A DNA stretch of 64,000 nt from positions 1 to 64,000 of the forward strand of contig JBBDXN010000146.1 of NCBI GenBank assembly GCA_040902305.1, read 5' to 3'. This stretch comes from CAMLFJ01 sp040902305 (GTDB taxonomy: Bacteria; Methylomirabilota; Methylomirabilia; Rokubacteriales; CSP1-6). Positions 25,460 through 34,105 of the stretch are shown here, in pieces. The first letter of the stretch is position 1; the number at the start of each line of letters is the position of its first letter. The position numbers were made by a program, and so were the translations under genes. The notes under the pieces are model-generated. The model was not told where the DNA came from and made no database searches. It saw only the letters and a program-made list of their open reading frames with translations.

Positions 25460-26168
25460 CTACCAGAGGCTGCGGATCAGGAGCCAGGTGCCGAGCGCGG
25501 CCAGGAAGACCAGGACCGCGCGGTTGAATCCGCGCTGGTCCAGGCGATCCTGCACCCGCAGCCCCACCGCGAAGCCGGCCAGGGCCACCGCGGTCAGCGC
25601 GACCGAAACCCAGAGCAGCGACCAGGACAGCAGCCCGTACCACGTCACCGCGCCGAGCTGGATCAGCTTGTAGAAGAAGAAGGTGAAGGCCACCGAGGAG
25701 ATGAACTCGTGCTTGGAGAGGCCGATGGCCTGGAAGTAGAGCACGAGCGCCGGGGCGGGCACCGGCGGCGAAGCCGGCGGGCGCCGCGAGCCAGCGCTCC
25801 CAGTGCGCGGGCACTCGCGGGGCCAGCCCCGTCGCGTTCAGCGCCGCATAGCAGAGCACGAAGACGCCCAGGATCAGCGTCGCGGCCCTGGGCGACAGGA
25901 CGACCAGCGCGCGCGTGCCGATCACCACCCCGATCGCGCCCGCCGCGAGCAGGACCGCGAAGCGGCGGACGGTGGCGAGCGGCGTGCCGCGCCGGGCGAA
26001 CTGGATGCCGTCCATCACGATATTGGGCAGGATCAGCACCACCACCGCGGTCTTGACGTCCACCAGCAGACTCAGCAGCGGGGTGCTCAGGGCGGGGAAG
26101 CCGAAGCCGATGGCGCCCTTGACGAAGGCCGCCAGCAGCACCACCGCCGCCATCAGGGCCGCGATCAC
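25460..26168 (-). pseudogene. TSUP (TauE/SafE-type) membrane permease, broken by frameshift and small deletion
   Basis: Two minus-strand frames make one protein. Frame one, from GTG 26168, gives AALMAAVVLLAAFVKGAIGF to about WLAAPAGFAAG (near 25770) with the usual TSUP N-terminal segments. Frame two (from about 25762) continues as VPAPALVLYFQAIGLSKHEF to a normal end LGTWLLIRSLW at 25460. Compared with the family, about 8-10 residues that normally link these blocks are missing and the frame is shifted, so a deletion of roughly 20-30 bases is likely. It is divergent from cimA. TSUP proteins export or import sulphur-containing organic anions. Confidence 0.75.
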
Positions 26169-26182
26169 GCCCCGAGCATAAC

Positions 26183-26212
26183 TTGACACCCCCCGGCCGG
26201 CGGCGGGATGAT
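26183..26212 (+). promoter_or_regulatory. sigma-70-type promoter for citramalate synthase
   Basis: TTGACA (26183-26188) with GATGAT (26207-26212) 18 bases later. The ATG at 26222 is only 10 bases past the -10, so the mRNA is probably leaderless; there is no Shine-Dalgarno. Confidence 0.45.
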
Positions 26213-26221
26213 GAGCGCCCC

Positions 26222-27811
26222 ATGTCGCGCCAGATCAAGATCTACGACACCACCCTTCGCGACGGCACGCAGGGCGAGGGCGTGGCCTTCTCCATGGAGG
26301 ACAAGGTGCGCATCGCGCACCGCCTCGATCAGCTCGGCGTCCACTACATCGAGGGCGGCTGGCCGGGCTCGAATCCCAAGGACCTGCGCTTCTTCAAGCG
26401 CGTCCAGGACGCGGTGTTCAAGACCGCGAAGATCAGCGCGTTCGGCGCCACCCGCCGGCCCGGGGTGCGGCCGCAGGAGGACGGCAACCTCCATGCCCTG
26501 GTGGAGGCGGGGCCGCCCGTGGTCACCATCTTCGGCAAGGCGTGGGACTTTCACGTGACCTCGGCGCTCGGCACCACGCTCGAGGAGAACGTGGCGATGA
26601 TCGCGGACTCGGTCGCCTACCTCCTCAAGCACTTCGAGGAGGTCATCTACGACGCCGAGCACTTCTTCGACGGGTTCAAGCGAAACCCGGACTATGCGAT
26701 GCGGACGCTGCTGGCCGCGGAGGCCGCGGGGGCCCACTGCCTGGTGCTCTGCGACACCAACGGCGGCAGTCTCCCGCACGAGGCCTCCGCGATCATCAAC
26801 GAGGTCAAGCGCGCGGTGAAGGCGGAGACCCCGCTCGGCATCCACGTGCACAACGACACCGAGTGCGCGGTGGCCACCTCGCTCGCCGCGGTCGGGGAGG
26901 GCGTCGGCCACGTGCAGGGGACGATCAACGGCTACGGTGAGCGCTGCGGCAACGCCAACCTCGTCTCGATCATCCCCAACCTGATGCTGAAGATGGGGCT
27001 CGAGTGCATCCCGCGCCCCAACCTGCGCGAGCTGCGCGACGTCTCCCGCCTCGTCTCCGAGCTGGCCAACCGCAAGCCGTGGTCGTCGCAGCCCTACGTG
27101 GGCGATTCCGCGTTCGCCCACAAGGGCGGCATCCACGTCTCCGCGGTGCTCAAGCACCCGGAGACCTACGAGCACGTGGACCCGGGATCGGTCGGCAACC
27201 AGCGCCGGGTGCTGGTCTCCGAGCTGGCCGGGCAGTCCAACGTGCTCTGGAAGGCCAAGGAGTACGGGATCGACCTCGACAAGAACACCCCGGAGGCCCG
27301 CCGCATCCTCGAGATGCTCAAGCGCCTCGAGGACGAGGGCTTCCTGTTCGAGGGCGCGGAGGCCTCCTTCGAGCTCCTGATGGAGCGGGCGCTCGGCAAT
27401 CACCGGCCGTACTTCGAGCTCGGGGGCTACCGGGTGATCGTGGAGGAGAACGCGGGCGACGGCGAGCCGGTGGCCGAGGCCACCGTGCGCCTGCGGGTCA
27501 AGGGCATCGAGGAGCACACCGCGGCGGCCGGCAACGGCCCGGTGCACGCGCTCGACCACGCGCTCCGCAAGGCGCTGGAGGACTTCTACCCGAACCTGCG
27601 CGAGATGGCGCTGCTCGACTACAAGGTGCGTATCCTGGACGAGTCCAAGGCCACCGCGGCCAAGACGCGCGTGCTCATCACGTCGGGCGATGGCAACGAC
27701 ACCTGGGGGACGGTGGGGGTCGCCGACAACATCATCGAGGCGTCGTGGCAGGCGCTGGTGGACTCGGTGGAGTACAAGCTGCGTCGCGACGAGAAACAGG
27801 GGAAGCGGTAG
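26222..27811 (+). CDS. cimA: citramalate synthase
   Basis: A 529-residue DRE-TIM metallolyase with LeuA-type regulatory dimer domain. IYDTTLRDGTQGEGVAFS is the catalytic signature; GIHVHNDTECAVATS carries the metal-binding HxH; GHVQGTINGYGERCGNANL is the second family signature; the C-terminal domain ends near WQALVDSVEYKLRRD. It condenses pyruvate with acetyl-CoA to (R)-citramalate, the first step of the threonine-independent isoleucine route. Its length and internal sequence fit CimA rather than 2-isopropylmalate synthase. The final codons lie in the left arm of the 50-bp inverted repeat. Confidence 0.9.
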   Translation: MSRQIKIYDTTLRDGTQGEGVAFSMEDKVRIAHRLDQLGVHYIEGGWPGSNPKDLRFFKRVQDAVFKTAKISAFGATRRPGVRPQEDGNLHALVEAGPPVVTIFGKAWDFHVTSALGTTLEENVAMIADSVAYLLKHFEEVIYDAEHFFDGFKRNPDYAMRTLLAAEAAGAHCLVLCDTNGGSLPHEASAIINEVKRAVKAETPLGIHVHNDTECAVATSLAAVGEGVGHVQGTINGYGERCGNANLVSIIPNLMLKMGLECIPRPNLRELRDVSRLVSELANRKPWSSQPYVGDSAFAHKGGIHVSAVLKHPETYEHVDPGSVGNQRRVLVSELAGQSNVLWKAKEYGIDLDKNTPEARRILEMLKRLEDEGFLFEGAEASFELLMERALGNHRPYFELGGYRVIVEENAGDGEPVAEATVRLRVKGIEEHTAAAGNGPVHALDHALRKALEDFYPNLREMALLDYKVRILDESKATAAKTRVLITSGDGNDTWGTVGVADNIIEASWQALVDSVEYKLRRDEKQGKR

Positions 27812-27996
27812 CGCGGGGGGCGCGGGCAGCGGCGCGGGGCGGTCGGGGGTCTCTGACCACGACGCGCGATCTCGTCTTTCGCTGATAGCAGTTCCCAATC
27901 TGGAGACGCGAGGCTCCTGGCTCGGGTTGGCGGGAACGGGTCAACCGACCCCCGACCGCCCCGCGCCGCTGCCCGCGCCCCCCGCGCTACCGCTTC
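27802..27996. repeat. perfect 50-bp inverted repeat with 95-bp spacer
   Basis: Left arm 27802-27851 (starts GAAGCGGTAGCGCG, ends GGTCGGGGGTC) is the exact reverse complement of right arm 27947-27996 (starts GACCCCCGACC, ends CGCTACCGCTTC). The left arm contains the last codons and stop of cimA; the right arm ends 7 bases before the fumarase ATG. The spacer holds no gene. It could cruciform or act as a bidirectional barrier to transcription, or it could be an assembly or rearrangement product. Confidence 0.9.
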
Positions 27997-28003
27997 GGGA
28001 CAA

Positions 28004-28939
28004 ATGAAGAGCATTCCGGCCAAGCTGATCGAGGATACGGCGCGGGAGTTGACGGCCCGGGCGGCCATCGATATTCCGGCGGACTATCGCGAGGGCGTTC
28101 GATTGGCCCGCGACCGCGAGAAGAATCGGCTTGCGCGGTTCGTGCTGGATCAGATGCTGGGGAACTGGGAGATCGCGTCGGCCGACCGGCGGCCGATGTG
28201 CGCGGATACCGGGCTGCCGCGCTACTACGTGCGGCTCGGCAACGAGGCCGCGGTCGAGGGCGGGCTGGTGGCGCTCGAGCGCGCGCTGCGGAAGGCGACC
28301 GCGGAGGCCACCCAGGCCATTCCGCTCCGGCCCAACCGGGTCCACCCGCTCACCCGGGAGGACCGCAACGACAACGTGGGCATCCACGCGCCGGAGGTCA
28401 CCTACGCGGTGGAGCCGGGGGCCGCCTGGATCGACGTCACCACCGTCCACAAGGGTGGGCTCTTCGGCAGCGACTACCGGATGCTGTTCCCGGGCGACGG
28501 GGTGGCCGGCATCAAGCGCTTCTTCGTGGACACCCTGATCGAGTCGGGCAAGCGCGGCCTGGCCTGCCAGCCCGCCATCGTCGGCGTGGGCATCGGCGGG
28601 GCCAAGGACACCTGCGTGCGGCTCGGAAAGGAAGCGGCGTGCTTGCGCCTGGTCGGCAGCCGCAATCCCGATCCGGCGGCGGCGGCGCTGGAGGACGAGC
28701 TGACCGCGCTGGGCAACTACATCGGCATCGGGGCCATGGGCTTCGCGGGCACCTCCATGGTGGTGGCGACCCACGTGGAGCTGGCCTACACGCATACCGG
28801 CGGCATGCCCATCGGCATCCACCAGTTCTGCCTGTCTTCCCGACGTGCCTCAGCGCGGATCGGCCCGGACGGCCGCGTGGAGTTTCGGAGCGACCCCGGC
28901 TGGTTCACCGACTACTACCGCCGCGCGGGGATCGAGTGA
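28004..28939 (+). CDS. class I fumarate hydratase, alpha subunit
   Basis: A 311-residue subunit of the oxygen-sensitive iron-sulphur fumarase (or L-tartrate dehydratase) family. PMCADTGLPRYYVR contains Cys66; GLACQPAIVGVGIGGAKD (Cys188) and GIHQFCLSSR (Cys276) carry the other candidate [4Fe-4S] ligands. It interconverts fumarate and malate with the beta subunit, whose ATG overlaps its stop (TGATG). Length is normal for the split form. The ATG lies directly after the right arm of the inverted repeat, with no clear Shine-Dalgarno. Confidence 0.87.
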   Translation: MKSIPAKLIEDTARELTARAAIDIPADYREGVRLARDREKNRLARFVLDQMLGNWEIASADRRPMCADTGLPRYYVRLGNEAAVEGGLVALERALRKATAEATQAIPLRPNRVHPLTREDRNDNVGIHAPEVTYAVEPGAAWIDVTTVHKGGLFGSDYRMLFPGDGVAGIKRFFVDTLIESGKRGLACQPAIVGVGIGGAKDTCVRLGKEAACLRLVGSRNPDPAAAALEDELTALGNYIGIGAMGFAGTSMVVATHVELAYTHTGGMPIGIHQFCLSSRRASARIGPDGRVEFRSDPGWFTDYYRRAGIE

Positions 28940-29634
28940 TGGGAGCGGCGATCGCGCGGCTCGACGACGTGGCCATGGACGAGGTCCACCTCACCACGCC
29001 GGTGTCCGACGAGGCCATCCGGTCGCTCAAGCTGGGCGACGTGGTCTACCTGAGCGGGGCGCTCTACACCGCGCGCGAGGGCGTCTATCGGCAGGTGGTG
29101 GAGAAGAACGCTCCGTTCCCGGAGGCGGTGCGCGCGCTCACCAACGTGAACTTCCACTGCTCGCCCGCGGCCGCGGCGCGCCCGGACGGCAGCCACGTGG
29201 TCGAGGCGGTGACCGCGACCGCCAGCTTCCGCTTCGGGAAGTCCATGGGCCCGTGGTTCGAGCGCTCGGGGGCGCGCGTGATCGTGGGCAAGGCCGGGCT
29301 CACCGAGCTGGCCTATCGCGAGTGGTTCGTGCCCCACCGCGCGGTGTATCTCACCACGGTCGGCTACGGCATGGGCGCGGCCTACGGCCGCGGGATCAGC
29401 CGCGTTCGCGAAGTCCACTGGCTCCGCGAGCTCGGGATCGCCCAGGCCCTCTGGGTCCTCGAGGTCGACCGGCTCGGCCCGTTCCTGGTGGAGGGCGACG
29501 CGGAAGGCCGGAGCCTCTTCGCCCTCGCCAACCGCGAGATCAACCTCCGCATCGCCGAGATCTACAAGACCCTCCCGCCCCCCGCCCTCTCCCGCTTCGG
29601 CGAAGTCCTCGCCCGCACCGACGAAGTCGTCTGA
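28939..29634 (+). CDS. class I fumarate hydratase, beta subunit
   Basis: A 231-residue C-terminal subunit. HLTTPVSDEAIRSLKLGDVV is the domain start; GPWFERSGARVIVGKAGL and YLTTVGYGMGAAYG line the substrate-handling swivel domain; WVLEVDRLGPFLVEGDAEG is the last block. It works as a complex with the alpha subunit. Length is normal; a MITE-like repeat begins 2 bases after the stop. Confidence 0.88.
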   Translation: MGAAIARLDDVAMDEVHLTTPVSDEAIRSLKLGDVVYLSGALYTAREGVYRQVVEKNAPFPEAVRALTNVNFHCSPAAAARPDGSHVVEAVTATASFRFGKSMGPWFERSGARVIVGKAGLTELAYREWFVPHRAVYLTTVGYGMGAAYGRGISRVREVHWLRELGIAQALWVLEVDRLGPFLVEGDAEGRSLFALANREINLRIAEIYKTLPPPALSRFGEVLARTDEVV

Positions 29635-29635
29635 T

Positions 29636-29755
29636 CTGGGGTCAGGTCTTACATTACGACATTTCGGGCGCCCGATAGCGCGCGCGGGGCGGGCGGGTCC
29701 TGGCAGGGCTGCCTATTCAGCTGCTCGAATGTCGTAATGTAAGACCTGACCCCAG
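29636..29755. mobile_element. 120-bp MITE/REP-like element with 28-bp perfect inverted ends
   Basis: CTGGGGTCAGGTCTTACATT then ACGACATT (29636-29663) is repeated in perfect inverse at 29728-29755. The 64-base interior encodes nothing. The TGGGGTCAGGTCTTACATT end resembles termini commonly seen with REP-associated or IS200-like transposases in other genomes; that link is from memory. It sits between the convergent fumarase and MBL-fold genes and interrupts neither. Confidence 0.8.
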
Positions 29756-29781
29756 CTCGGGTTTCCGCCACGTACCACCCT

Positions 29782-31077
29782 TCACCCTGACTCTCTCCCC
29801 TGAGGGAAGAGGGGACCCTTGCTGCGATCCTCGCGGGATTTGTCGGTGGAGTCGCGGGCGGTGGCGGAGAAGATGCCACGGGTCATGAGCGCGCGGGCTT
29901 CCTCCGCGCGGCGGTCGTAGATCCGCGCGCGGGCGGCGTGAGCTTCCCGGTGGGTGGGCTCGGCCGCGACGGCCCAGTCGATCAGGTGGGCGGCGAGCGC
30001 CAGGCGCCCTTCCGCGGCGAGCGTCTGGGCCCGCGCGATCACGCCGTCGAGGCCGCCGGCCAGCGCGATGATCTCGCGGCCGAGCTCGGCCTCCGGCGCG
30101 GGCTTCAGATGCGAGGGCACGCCGTCGTACCAGCCGCCGTAGAGCCGCCAGAGATTGCGCACCACGTAGTCGGGCTCGTCGTACACCGGTTGCAGATATC
30201 GCCGCGCGGCCAGGTGGGCCGGCGGCTCGACCGCGCGCAGCACTTCTTCGAGAGTGGCCCCCGCGTTCATCAGCGCCAGCGTCTGGCTCACCAGCGCCTC
30301 CAGCCACTCCGCGGTGTCGGTGAGCGCCTGCCGCACGCGCTCGGCCCCGAAGATGGGCATGCCGTGGCCGGGGATGAGCAGCGCCGGCCCGCGGGCCGCC
30401 ATCGCGCGCAGGGCCGTCGCCCACTCCGCCGCGTAGCGCTGCACCTTCTGGGGGTTGCCCGCATTGGGCGCCACCCAGATGAAGAGATCCCCGGTCCAGA
30501 GAATGCGCCGCTCCGGCCACCACACCCAGGTGGCGTCGTCGGTCTCGCCGCGCGCGTGCTGCAGGTCCAGCGTCATTCCGTCGGTCTCGAAGCGGAACGC
30601 CTGGTCGTAGACGGTATCGGGATAGTCGTACTCGCTGGGCCAGGAGGCGGCGATCGAGAACTGCCGCGCGTTGATCAGCCCGTTGTAGCCGGTGGTGGCG
30701 CGGTAGCGGTCGAAGCGCGCGGCCACGCTCCGGTGTCCGATGATTCGAGGCCGCGGCCGGCCTCGTTCGGCCGCCTCGGCCAGGAACGGCGGCATCCCGA
30801 AGGCGTGATCGGCGTGGCCGTGCGTGTAGATGGCCGCGTGGACCGGCCCCGGATCGATCGCCCGCACCGCGGCGAACGTGCGGTCGCGGGCCACGTAGTT
30901 GGCGGTGTCCACCAGCACGAGCCCGGAGCCGGCGCGCACCACCGTCACGTTGGCGAAGGCGTGCACGAAGAAGACGCCGGGGGCGATCTCCTCGGTCGCG
31001 CCGGTGGCCTTCCAGAACTCGCGGGGCTCGACGCCGCCCGACCAGCAGGCCTCGGCCCGCTCGCGGATCTGGCCCAT
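29782..31077 (-). CDS. MBL-fold hydrolase with alkylsulfatase-type dimerisation domain
   Basis: A 431-residue metallo-beta-lactamase-fold enzyme. The zinc motif is THGHADHAFG, with later ligands in HARGETDDATWVWWPERRIL, GDLFIWVAPNAGNP and LIPGHGMPIFG. The C-terminal part (YGGWYDGVPSHLKPAPEAEL onward) is the dimerisation domain of SdsA1-type alkyl sulfatases and relatives. Substrate is unproven. The last ~20 residues (SKGPLFPQGRESG) extend into a partial copy of the dispersed CTCTCCCC repeat, so the true end may have been altered. It overlaps the upstream MFS gene by ATGA. Confidence 0.82.
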   Translation of the reverse strand: MGQIRERAEACWSGGVEPREFWKATGATEEIAPGVFFVHAFANVTVVRAGSGLVLVDTANYVARDRTFAAVRAIDPGPVHAAIYTHGHADHAFGMPPFLAEAAERGRPRPRIIGHRSVAARFDRYRATTGYNGLINARQFSIAASWPSEYDYPDTVYDQAFRFETDGMTLDLQHARGETDDATWVWWPERRILWTGDLFIWVAPNAGNPQKVQRYAAEWATALRAMAARGPALLIPGHGMPIFGAERVRQALTDTAEWLEALVSQTLALMNAGATLEEVLRAVEPPAHLAARRYLQPVYDEPDYVVRNLWRLYGGWYDGVPSHLKPAPEAELGREIIALAGGLDGVIARAQTLAAEGRLALAAHLIDWAVAAEPTHREAHAARARIYDRRAEEARALMTRGIFSATARDSTDKSREDRSKGPLFPQGRESG

Positions 31078-32348
31078 CAGGCCGTCCTCCAGATATTGCG
31101 GCCGCGCGTCTCGGGCGCGAGGCAGGCGGAGAGGAAGGCGCCCACGGCCAGGAGCAGGCAGAGCGCGAAGGCGGCGCGGTAGGCGTCGTGCCCGTACACG
31201 CGCGCGCCCGCGACGAGGGCGCCGTCCCAGTAGCGGTCGAGCACGAGCCCGGTCACCCACTGCATGATCCCGAAGGAGAGGAAGGTGGGCAGGTTGTGGA
31301 AGCCGAGCGCCACGCCCACGTAGCGGGGATCGTTCACCTCCCGGATGGCCGCGAAGACCACCACGACCACGCTCGATCCGAACCCGATCAGGAAGCAGAT
31401 CAGCGGGAGGTATCCGGGCGCGATCGGGGTGGCCGGGCCGACCAGGGCCGCCCACGTGAAGACGTTCAGGCCGCTCAGCACGATGAGCGGCAGCCGGCGC
31501 CGCTCCAGGCGGTCGGAGAGCCAGCCGAGCAGCGGCGCGCCGACGAGCAGGCCCAGCGCGGCCAGCCCGACCAGGTTGGCGGCCTGCACTCGCGGCAGCT
31601 CGTAGACGTGGGTCAGGTACGGGACGCCCCAGAGCCCCACGAAGGCGGCGAAGCCCCCGTAGATGCCGCCCGAGATGAGCGCGACCGTCCACGAGCGGGC
31701 GTTGATGATCACGCTGGGTATTCCGGCGATGATCTCCCCGAGCCTCCGCTCGGGGGCGCGCGGGCGCGCCTCCGCCGCGGCCCCGCGCTCCGGACGGTCC
31801 CGCACCGAGAGAAAGCACGCGGCGGCCAGCAGCACGGTGGTCGCGCCGATGGTGACGAAGCCCTGCCGCCAGCCGATCTGCTCGACGAGGAGGGCCAGGG
31901 GCGTCGTGCCCGCGATCGCCCCGAGCGAGCCCACGCTCTGGGCCGCGCCCGCGACGGTTCCGAACTCCTCGGTGCGGAACCACTCCGCGGCCAGCCGCAG
32001 CCCCGCGATCAGGATCACCGAGGCCCCGAGACCCACGAGCAGGCGCCCCGCGAACGCCACCCCGAAGCCCGGGGCCAGCCCGAAGAGCACGGAGCCCGCG
32101 CTCATGCTGAGCCCGCCGAGCGTGAGGGTGCGGCGCGGGCCCAGGAAATCGGCCAGGCTGCCACCGGGCAGCGCCATCGCCGCGAAGCAGTAGGGATAGA
32201 TGGCGGAGAGCGCGCCCAGGGTCGCCGCCGAGACCGCGAAGGCGGCCATCAGATCGCCCGCCACCACCACCGGGGCCACGCGATGGAAGTACGAGAGGAA
32301 GTAGAGCAGGGCGGGAACGACCAGGACGCCCCAGCGCGTCCGGGCCAC
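31077..32348 (-). CDS. MFS transporter
   Basis: A 423-residue, 12-segment MFS permease. FLSYFHRVAPVVVAGDLMAA is TM1 and its loop, GSLADFLGPRRTLTLGG is the A-motif, and GRLLVGLGASVILIAGLRLA is TM4. The pattern resembles anion/organic-acid symporter-type MFS proteins. Substrate unknown. It begins with GTG 32348, overlapping the DinB-like gene's TAG (TAGTG), and ends in ATGA with the MBL-fold gene, so the three form one minus-strand operon. Confidence 0.85.
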   Translation of the reverse strand: MARTRWGVLVVPALLYFLSYFHRVAPVVVAGDLMAAFAVSAATLGALSAIYPYCFAAMALPGGSLADFLGPRRTLTLGGLSMSAGSVLFGLAPGFGVAFAGRLLVGLGASVILIAGLRLAAEWFRTEEFGTVAGAAQSVGSLGAIAGTTPLALLVEQIGWRQGFVTIGATTVLLAAACFLSVRDRPERGAAAEARPRAPERRLGEIIAGIPSVIINARSWTVALISGGIYGGFAAFVGLWGVPYLTHVYELPRVQAANLVGLAALGLLVGAPLLGWLSDRLERRRLPLIVLSGLNVFTWAALVGPATPIAPGYLPLICFLIGFGSSVVVVVFAAIREVNDPRYVGVALGFHNLPTFLSFGIMQWVTGLVLDRYWDGALVAGARVYGHDAYRAAFALCLLLAVGAFLSACLAPETRGRNIWRTA

Positions 32349-32806
32349 TAGGCCTTGCCGCTCCGCCAGGCGTCGATCTGCCCCCGGTGCTCCTGGTAGT
32401 GATGCCGGCTGTTGAGATCCACGATCTTGTACGCGGTCTTGCCGGGCACGTAGCGCTCGTCCGGCACCGCGGCGGCGGCCCGCATGAAGGCGGCGTGCGA
32501 GGCGTCGAGCTCCTTCACGATGTCGCCGGTGGCCGCGGCCTTCCTGGCGTCGGCGAAGCGGCCGTTCCAGGCGTCCACGTCCTCGTAGGAGACGCCCTCC
32601 GGGATGGGCCGCTCGCCCCGGGCCAGCCGCTCCAGGGCCGGACCCAGCTCGCGGTGCCAGCCCGAGATGTGGGCGACGATGTCGCGCGCGCTCCAGGTCC
32701 CGAGCCAGACCTGGCGCATCTGGCCCTCGTCGAGCCCGGCGATCGCGCGCTTGAACTGGGTGAACTCGGTCTCCGCTTCGCTCAGCAGGGTCGTCTTCTC
32801 CGACAT
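32348..32806 (-). CDS. ClbS/DfsB-family four-helix (DinB-like) protein
   Basis: A 152-residue protein of the DinB/ClbS fold. TWSARDIVAHISGWHRELGP contains the conserved His-x3-His-type surface of the fold, and NSRHHYQEHRGQIDAWR at the end supplies more His. Relatives include ClbS, the colibactin self-protection hydrolase, and metal-binding DinB proteins. The function here cannot be assigned. It is the first gene of the operon with the MFS and MBL-fold genes. Confidence 0.8.
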   Translation of the reverse strand: MSEKTTLLSEAETEFTQFKRAIAGLDEGQMRQVWLGTWSARDIVAHISGWHRELGPALERLARGERPIPEGVSYEDVDAWNGRFADARKAAATGDIVKELDASHAAFMRAAAAVPDERYVPGKTAYKIVDLNSRHHYQEHRGQIDAWRSGKA

Positions 32807-32830
32807 GGCCGCGGCGTCTCCTTTGACTGG

Positions 32831-33268
32831 TCAGGCCAGGGATCGGGGCGGGATGCGCTTGTAGAAGAGCAGCTCGCGCACCCCCTGGGGCAGGTTGTCG
32901 ACGTGGCCGCTCGGCGTGAACCCGAGCGCGCGATGCATCTGGATGGACGCCCCGTTGGTCTCCTCGGTGGAGGAGTAGAGGCGCGGGGTGGGCGACACCG
33001 CCTCCACCGATTTGAAGAACTCGCGGGCGATGCCTTTCCGACGAAAGTCCTCACGGACCACGACCAGGCTGACGAAGGTGCACTGGAACCAGTCCACGCG
33101 GTAGGCGAGGAAGCCCACGATCTCACCCTCGGCCTCGGCCACGATCAGGTGATGACGCTCCAGATGCGAGCGGATGAAGGCGCCCGCGCGCTCCTCTCCG
33201 ACGACCTGCGCGGCAAGGGTCCGGCAGCCGATCTCGTCGGCCACCCGGGGCAGTCGGATCTCGATCAT
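32831..33268 (-). CDS. GNAT N-acetyltransferase
   Basis: A 145-residue single-domain GNAT. VSLVVVREDFRRKGIAREFF includes the acetyl-CoA loop (RRKGIA, a variant of RGxGxG), and RLYSSTEETNGASIQMHRAL is the typical motif B with conserved Asn. Start at ATG 33268 (MIEIRLPRVA); an ATG at 33285 would add six residues. Acceptor unknown. It is on the same strand as, but 25 bases upstream of, the ClbS-like gene. Confidence 0.8.
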   Translation of the reverse strand: MIEIRLPRVADEIGCRTLAAQVVGEERAGAFIRSHLERHHLIVAEAEGEIVGFLAYRVDWFQCTFVSLVVVREDFRRKGIAREFFKSVEAVSPTPRLYSSTEETNGASIQMHRALGFTPSGHVDNLPQGVRELLFYKRIPPRSLA

Positions 33269-33362
33269 GGGGGCGCCCGGACGCATTGTTATCGCGCCCC
33301 GGCGCCCCCGCAACCGCGAGGGTGATGCCGGCGAAGCGTCCGCGACGCGGCCCGGTCGCCGC

Positions 33363-34058
33363 TCAGTAGGTGCCGGGACGGATCCGCTTGAAGAGATCCT
33401 TGAGCTTGTCGGCGGTGAAGCCGGGGCTCTGGCACACCGAGATGATCTCGCGCTCGTCGGCTTCCACCTTCGCGATCGCCTCGGGGATCTTCGCCGCGAT
33501 GTCGTGCGGGATCGTGCACACCCCGTGCTGGTCACCGTGGATCAGATCTCCCGGCTTGATCAGGACGCCGCCCACCTTGATCGGGATGCCAAAGTCCACC
33601 ATGTGCACGTTGGCGTGGGAGACCGAGACGTGGGCCGCGCAGAACTGGAAGCCGAGCGCGCGCACCTCGTCCAGATCGCGCACCGAGCCGTCGGTCACCA
33701 CCCCCACGCACCCGAGCGCGCGATGGATGTTGGCCTGCACCTCGCCCCACTGGGCGCCCTGGCCGCGCGGATCGTCGAGATCGTGCACCACGATCACCCG
33801 CGGGGCCGGGATGGTTTGGACGAAGTCCCACCAGCCGTACATGCTGGCCCGGTGGCCGTCGATGGGCCCCTGCTCGGCCCGGATGACGCACGGAACCGCG
33901 TAGCCCACCATCGGCCCCATCTCGGGGAAGCGCGCGCGGATGTCCGAGGACAGGTTGCCCTGCTCGCGCGGGCGCACCTTGAAGGTCTCGATGGCGTTGG
34001 CGACGCTGGGGCTGGTGATCTTCTTGAGCGCTTCGACCTCTTGCGTGGTGAGCGGCAC
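33363..34058 (-). CDS. RraA-family protein (HMG/CHA aldolase-like)
   Basis: A 231-residue RraA/MenG-fold protein. RGQGAQWGEVQANIHRALGC and GVVTDGSVRDLDEVRALGF are the conserved blocks; the Arg-Asp pair binds the divalent metal and oxyacid. Some members are 4-hydroxy-4-methyl-2-oxoglutarate aldolases, others regulate RNase E; the extra N-terminal helix (TTQEVEALKKITSPSVANAI) is typical of the aldolase-like group. GTG 34058 is supported by GGAGG close upstream. Confidence 0.85.
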   Translation of the reverse strand: MPLTTQEVEALKKITSPSVANAIETFKVRPREQGNLSSDIRARFPEMGPMVGYAVPCVIRAEQGPIDGHRASMYGWWDFVQTIPAPRVIVVHDLDDPRGQGAQWGEVQANIHRALGCVGVVTDGSVRDLDEVRALGFQFCAAHVSVSHANVHMVDFGIPIKVGGVLIKPGDLIHGDQHGVCTIPHDIAAKIPEAIAKVEADEREIISVCQSPGFTADKLKDLFKRIRPGTY

Positions 34059-34105
34059 GGTGGCCTCCGTATGGATTGGCGTATGGGATTGGCGGCTGGG
34101 TCGGG

